DNA of 64,000 nucleotides, taken from the NCBI GenBank assembly GCA_046348365.1, contig JAXMEL010000005.1:248001-312000 (forward strand). Reading direction: 5' to 3'. Source of the DNA: JAEUPI01 sp046348365. Its GTDB lineage: Bacteria > Pseudomonadota > Gammaproteobacteria > Burkholderiales > Burkholderiaceae_C. The translations under genes and the position numbers were made by a program. Shown here piece by piece: positions 60,637 through 64,000 of this stretch. Numbering within the stretch: position 1 is the first letter of the stretch; each line of letters starts with the position of its first letter. The notes beneath the pieces were generated by a model that saw only the letters and a program-made list of their open reading frames with translations, had not been told where the DNA came from and ran no database searches.

Positions 60637-62379
60637 CTACTTCTTCTGTTTTTCCTGCTCGAGCGCGCGCCGCACCGCTTCCATCGGATCTTCCGCGGCA
60701 CCACCCTCGGCCGCGCTGGCCGCGGCGCCCGGCGTGGCCGCGGGCTCGTTGTCCTGGCGGTACTTGCCCGGCGTGGCCTCGATCTTGATGTTGGAGATGT
60801 CCACCTCGGCCTTCTTGGCGATGCCGCCCGAGACCAGGTTCGGGAAGGTGATGATCAGGCCGACCATGAGGACCTGGATCAGCACGAACGGCACCGCGCC
60901 CCAGTAGATCTGGCCGGTGGTGACCGGCGCGATGCGCCTGGACGTGAGGCGATCGGTGTACTCGTCGTGCGGTGCCACGCTGCGCAGGTAGAAGAGCGCG
61001 AAGCCGAACGGCGGATGCATGAACGAGGTCTGCATGTTCACCGCCAGCAGCACGCCGAACCACACCAGGTCGATGCCCAGCTTCTCGGCCACCGGGCCGA
61101 TCAGCGGAATGACGATGAACGACAGCTCGAAGAAATCGAGGAAGAACGCGAGCACGAAGATCAACACGTTCACCACGATCAGGAAGCCGAGCTGGCCGCC
61201 GGGCAGGCTCGTCAGCAGGTGCTCGACCCACTTGGGCCCGTCGACGCCCTGGAACGACAGGCTGAACACCGTGGAGCCGATCAGGATGAAGACCACGAAC
61301 GACGACAGCTTCATCGTGGTGTCCATCGCCTGGCGCATCAGCTTGAGGTTCAGGCGCCGGCGCGCGATGGCCATCACCAGGGCGCCGACGGCTCCCATGG
61401 CGCCGCCTTCGGTGGGCGTGGCGATGCCGAGGAAGATCGTGCCCAGCACCAGGAAGATCAGCGCCAGCGGCGGAATCAGCACGAAGGTGACGCGCTCGGC
61501 CATGCGCGACAGCAGATTGAGACTCAGCGCCTTGTTCAACACGGCCAGCGCGAAGGCGACGCCGACGCCGACCGACATCGAAACCACGATGTTCTCGTCG
61601 GTCGGCATGCTGTCCGGCCGCGTCTGGCTCCAGGCGATGCCGGCGGCGAGCGAGACCACGAACAGCACGCCCAACGAGCGCAGCCCCGATGTGCCGTCGG
61701 GCTCGCGGATCGATCGCGCCTCGGGTGGCAGCGCCGGCGCATGGGTCGGCCGCCACAGCGTGACCATCAGCACCCAGACGATGTACAGGCCCGTCAGCAC
61801 GAAGCCGGGAATGAACGCTCCCTTGTAGAGGTCGCCCACGCTCTTGCCGAGCTGGTCGGCCAGGATGATCAGCACCAGCGACGGCGGGATGATCTGCGCC
61901 AGCGTGCCCGAGGCCGCGATGACGCCGGAGGCCAGGCGCCGGTCGTAGCCGTAGCGCAGCATGATCGGCAGCGAGATCAGGCCCATCGAGATGACCGAGG
62001 CGGCGACCACGCCGGTGGTGGCGGCGAGCATCGCGCCGACCAGGATCACGGCGTAGGCCAGGCCGCCGCGGATCGGGCCGAACAGCTGGCCGATCGTGTC
62101 GAGCAGATCCTCGGCCATGCCCGATCGCTCGAGGATCAGGCCCATGAAGGTGAAGAACGGGATCGCCAGCAACGTGTCGTTGGCCATGATGCCGAAGATG
62201 CGCAGCGGCAGGGCCTGCAGCAGGCTGTGCATGCCGGGCACGCCGAGCTCGACGCCGAGCCAGCCGAAGAACAGCCCGCAGGCGCCGAGCGAGAACGCCA
62301 CCGGCAGCCCCAGCAGCAGGAAGACCACCAGCCCCGTGAACATGATCGGGGCCAGGTTGGCGACGATCCATGCGCTCAT
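60637..62379 (-). CDS. dctM: TRAP transporter large permease DctM
   Basis: This 580-residue inner-membrane protein has about twelve hydrophobic segments and DctM signatures: VFLLLGLPVAFSLGACGLFF, FTFMGLILERSGMAEDLLD, SMGLISLPIMLRYGYD, ATPTEGGAMGAVGALVMA and TSFMHPPFGFALFYLRSV. A hydrophilic tail of about 45 residues (AATPGAAASAAEGGAAEDP) follows, longer than usual. It overlaps dctQ by ATGA and pairs with the receptor at 59,439. Confidence 0.92.
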   Translation of the reverse strand: MSAWIVANLAPIMFTGLVVFLLLGLPVAFSLGACGLFFGWLGVELGVPGMHSLLQALPLRIFGIMANDTLLAIPFFTFMGLILERSGMAEDLLDTIGQLFGPIRGGLAYAVILVGAMLAATTGVVAASVISMGLISLPIMLRYGYDRRLASGVIAASGTLAQIIPPSLVLIILADQLGKSVGDLYKGAFIPGFVLTGLYIVWVLMVTLWRPTHAPALPPEARSIREPDGTSGLRSLGVLFVVSLAAGIAWSQTRPDSMPTDENIVVSMSVGVGVAFALAVLNKALSLNLLSRMAERVTFVLIPPLALIFLVLGTIFLGIATPTEGGAMGAVGALVMAIARRRLNLKLMRQAMDTTMKLSSFVVFILIGSTVFSLSFQGVDGPKWVEHLLTSLPGGQLGFLIVVNVLIFVLAFFLDFFELSFIVIPLIGPVAEKLGIDLVWFGVLLAVNMQTSFMHPPFGFALFYLRSVAPHDEYTDRLTSRRIAPVTTGQIYWGAVPFVLIQVLMVGLIITFPNLVSGGIAKKAEVDISNIKIEATPGKYRQDNEPAATPGAAASAAEGGAAEDPMEAVRRALEQEKQKK

Positions 62380-62975
62380 GGCTTGGCTCCCTGGCCCTGC
62401 TGCTGCGCGAGGATGGCCTCGGCGAGCTCCTCCTCGGCGGACTTCTCCTGCTTCTTCTTGCCGGGATCCTCGACGAGCCCTTGCAGGAAGGCGATCCGCT
62501 TGATCAGTTCCGACAGGCCCTGCATGCCCAGCAGCGCGAAGCCCAGTGGCACGAGCGCGAACACCGGCCAGCGGATCAGGCCGCCGGCGTTGGACGACAT
62601 CTCGCCGCTGACATAGGCCTTGACCACCAGCGGCCATACCTGGGTGACGACCGAGAACACCACCGGGAAGAGGAAGCACAGGATGCCGAAGATCTCGACC
62701 TTCACCTGGGTCCGGCGCGAGAAGCGCCCGAGGATGATGTCGATGCGCACGTGCTCGCCGCGCAGCAGCGTGTAGCCCGCGGCGAGCAGGAACACGGCCG
62801 CGAACAGATACCACTGGATCTCGAGAAACGCGTTCGAGCTGGTGTCGAAGGCCTTGCGCACGACCGCGTTGCCGGCGCTGATCAACACCGCTGCCAGCAC
62901 GAGCCAGGCCACCCACCTGCCGACCCATTCGCTGAGCCGGTCGATGATCTTCGAGAGTGAAATCAAAGCGCTCAA
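62376..62975 (-). CDS. dctQ: TRAP transporter small permease DctQ
   Basis: This four-helix membrane protein (about 199 residues) has WLVLAAVLISAGNAVVRKAF, EIQWYLFAAVFLLAAGYTLL, GEHVRIDIILGRFSRRTQVKV and a final helix before a charged tail (KKKQEKSAEEELAEAIL). I chose TTG 62975 because a good AGGAG lies 8 nt upstream; GTG 63005 is an alternative without such a site. Its stop overlaps the dctM start, so the two are translationally coupled. Confidence 0.88.
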   Translation of the reverse strand: MSALISLSKIIDRLSEWVGRWVAWLVLAAVLISAGNAVVRKAFDTSSNAFLEIQWYLFAAVFLLAAGYTLLRGEHVRIDIILGRFSRRTQVKVEIFGILCFLFPVVFSVVTQVWPLVVKAYVSGEMSSNAGGLIRWPVFALVPLGFALLGMQGLSELIKRIAFLQGLVEDPGKKKQEKSAEEELAEAILAQQQGQGAKP

Positions 62976-63093
62976 GCGGCAGTCTCCTGTGTCGATCGCA
63001 TGCACACCCTTGCGCGGGTGTGCGCGGCAGGCGGATTCTAGGAAGCGGGCCTCGGGCCTCAGGCCCGTGATTACGCGCAGGCGAGCCGCGCGT

Positions 63094-63444
63094 TCAGGAC
63101 AGCGCCGAAGCGGCCATGATCAGGCGCGTCGACCTCGCGCCGGATCGACAGAACGCGAGGATCGGTCGCGGCAGTTCTGCCAGCAGCTTCGCGCATGCGG
63201 CGACATCGTCAGGCGACTGGTACACGCTGTGCACCGGAAGGAAGCGGTACTCGAGCCCGGCCGCGCGCGCGGCAGCCTCGACACTCGCGTTGGTGGGCTG
63301 CTGCGGGCCTTCTTCGAAATCGGGCCGGTTGTTGATCACGCTGCGAAAGCCGGCCGCGGCGATATCGGCCATCGCATCGGCGTGCAGTTGCGGCGCCACG
63401 TAGACGCCGGGCACCACCGGGCGTACCGGCAATGAGGGGTTCAT
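63094..63444 (-). CDS. TIGR01244/BLH-type phosphatase-fold protein (rhodanese-like active loop)
   Basis: This 116-residue protein has the pattern of the DSP/BLH phosphatase group: VAPQLHADAMADIAAAGF, SVINNRPDFEEGPQQPTN, and a Cys loop FCRSGARST near residue 99. The loop is CX4R rather than the CX5R of tyrosine phosphatases, which suits the sulfurtransferase/BLH-type group often annotated as TIGR01244 family. It is followed by yqeY in the same direction with a 10-bp gap. Function unknown; sulfide or persulfide handling is possible. Confidence 0.85.
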   Translation of the reverse strand: MNPSLPVRPVVPGVYVAPQLHADAMADIAAAGFRSVINNRPDFEEGPQQPTNASVEAAARAAGLEYRFLPVHSVYQSPDDVAACAKLLAELPRPILAFCRSGARSTRLIMAASALS

Positions 63445-63454
63445 GCGGCGCAGC

Positions 63455-63901
63455 CTAGCGCGACAGCGCCTGCTTGACCGCGGCCGACACTGCGGCCATC
63501 TCGGCCTTGCCCGCGAGCTGCGCCTTGGCGGCGGCCATCACCTTGCCCATGTCGCCGGGGCCCGAGGCACCGGTCTCGCGCACGATGCGCGCCACCTCGG
63601 CAGCCACGTCGTCGGCCGACAGGCGCTGGGGCAGATAGGCCTCGAGCACCTGGATCTCGGCCGACTCCTTGTCGACCAGATCGGTGCGCCCGGCCTTCTC
63701 GAATGCGGCCACCGAATCCTTGCGCTGCTTGATCAGCTTGTCGACGATGCCGATCACGGCTGCATCGTCGAGCGTCACGCGCTCGTCGATCTCCTTCTGC
63801 TTGCACGCGGCCAGCAGCATGCGGATCGTCGACAGGCGCGCGGCCTGCTTCTGGCGCATGGCGTCCTTCATGTCCTCGGTGATGCGGTCCTTCAGGCTCA
63901 T
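63455..63901 (-). CDS. GatB/YqeY domain protein
   Basis: This 148-residue protein has the YqeY features: SLKDRITEDMKDAMRQKQ, STIRMLLAACKQKEIDER, LIKQRKDSVAAFEKAGR, EIQVLEAYLPQRLS and MGKVMAAAKAQLAGKA. It resembles the tRNA-binding tail domain of GatB but acts alone; the role is not well defined. AGGAG lies 7 nt before ATG 63901. It follows rpsU after a terminator hairpin, the usual rpsU-yqeY-dnaG order. Confidence 0.92.
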   Translation of the reverse strand: MSLKDRITEDMKDAMRQKQAARLSTIRMLLAACKQKEIDERVTLDDAAVIGIVDKLIKQRKDSVAAFEKAGRTDLVDKESAEIQVLEAYLPQRLSADDVAAEVARIVRETGASGPGDMGKVMAAAKAQLAGKAEMAAVSAAVKQALSR

Positions 63902-63924
63902 GGTGGCGCTCCTGGTCTGCAAAT

Positions 63925-63956
63925 GCAAAAGCCCGCAGCGCGTCGCATGCGGGCTT
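63925..63956 (-). terminator. Rho-independent terminator/attenuator after rpsU
   Basis: On the minus strand AAGCCCGCA (63956-63948) and TGCGGGCTT (63937-63929) form a 9-bp stem with a 10-nt loop, followed by TTGC (63928-63925) after the stem-closing T residues. It lies between rpsU and yqeY and should stop or attenuate readthrough, giving excess S21 message. Confidence 0.75.
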
Positions 63957-63976
63957 GGACGCGGGCCGGGCCCGGC

Positions 63977-64000
63977 TCAGTACAGCTTCTTGGGCAGCTG
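63977..64000 (-). CDS. rpsU: 30S ribosomal protein S21, C-terminal tip (cut by window edge)
   Basis: The last seven codons read QLPKKLY followed by a TGA stop at 63979-63977. QLPKKLY is the invariant C-terminus of S21 in betaproteobacteria, and the following terminator and yqeY fit the rpsU-yqeY-dnaG unit. The rest of the gene lies beyond the window. The identification rests on this short tail plus context. Confidence 0.8.
   Translation of the reverse strand, partial: QLPKKLY

Overview
The window looks like the chromosome of a GC-rich betaproteobacterium, most likely Burkholderiales (Rubrivivax/Leptothrix/Ideonella-like). The evidence is very strong third-position G/C bias, six Bug (TctC-type) solute receptors with no TctAB permease genes in view, the block pyrG-kdsA-eno-ftsB, an NDUFA9-like epimerase beside a Bug receptor, and the rpsU-yqeY order at the right edge. 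This assignment rests on gene content and order only; no search was run.

Layout. 1-24,800 is mostly housekeeping: a YdcF-type membrane protein (cut by the edge), msrA, pdxH, a MobA-like nucleotidyltransferase, an RluF-type pseudouridine synthase, a lipoprotein hydrolase with mutL, dedA, amiC-tsaE, queG, a Bug receptor, an NDUFA9-like gene, xerD, a DUF455 ferritin-like gene, hslO, pnuC with a nicotinamide riboside kinase, the pyrG-kdsA-DUF1330-eno-ftsB run, and two hydrolases with mutS. 24,970-33,800 is accessory: a four-gene operon (DUF1254, metallo-beta-lactamase/alkylsulfatase-like, DUF1254, Bug receptor) faces a Crp/Fnr-type regulator, followed by an aldehyde dehydrogenase. Two near-identical TGTCG-N6-CGACA palindromes, with the geometry of a CRP site, lie before the regulator/operon and before the dehydrogenase, so I propose one small regulon. 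32,990-35,660 is a scarred stretch with relics of an antitoxin-like and a slipin-like gene, intact DUF1439 and rtcB genes, and a double-hairpin repeat.

35,661-54,030 is catabolic. LysR genes flank a run on the plus strand: Bug receptor, RraA-fold aldolase, D-2-hydroxyacid dehydrogenase, cyclase-family hydrolase, two more Bug receptors and an SMP-30 lactonase. A second LysR gene diverges from an itaconate/citramalate-type cluster: PrpF-family isomerase, Bug receptor, itaconyl-CoA hydratase-like, family III CoA-transferase, citramalyl-CoA lyase-like, fumarase-superfamily lyase and a DctA-type symporter. The PrpF gene has no stop codon and reads in frame into the Bug receptor. The cluster ends at a decayed oligopeptide ABC ATPase pseudogene.

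54,068-64,000 returns to housekeeping: suhB, trmJ, cysE, mog-darP, pmbA, a TRAP receptor facing its likely membrane partners dctQ-dctM across a strong bidirectional terminator, a rhodanese-like phosphatase-fold protein, yqeY, and the 3' tip of rpsU.

The most promising material is the predicted Crp-type regulon with the DUF1254/alkylsulfatase-like operon, whose metallo-beta-lactamase motif is degenerate; the stop-less PrpF-Bug reading frame; and the paired paralogous lipoprotein hydrolases, one downstream of mutL and one downstream of mutS.
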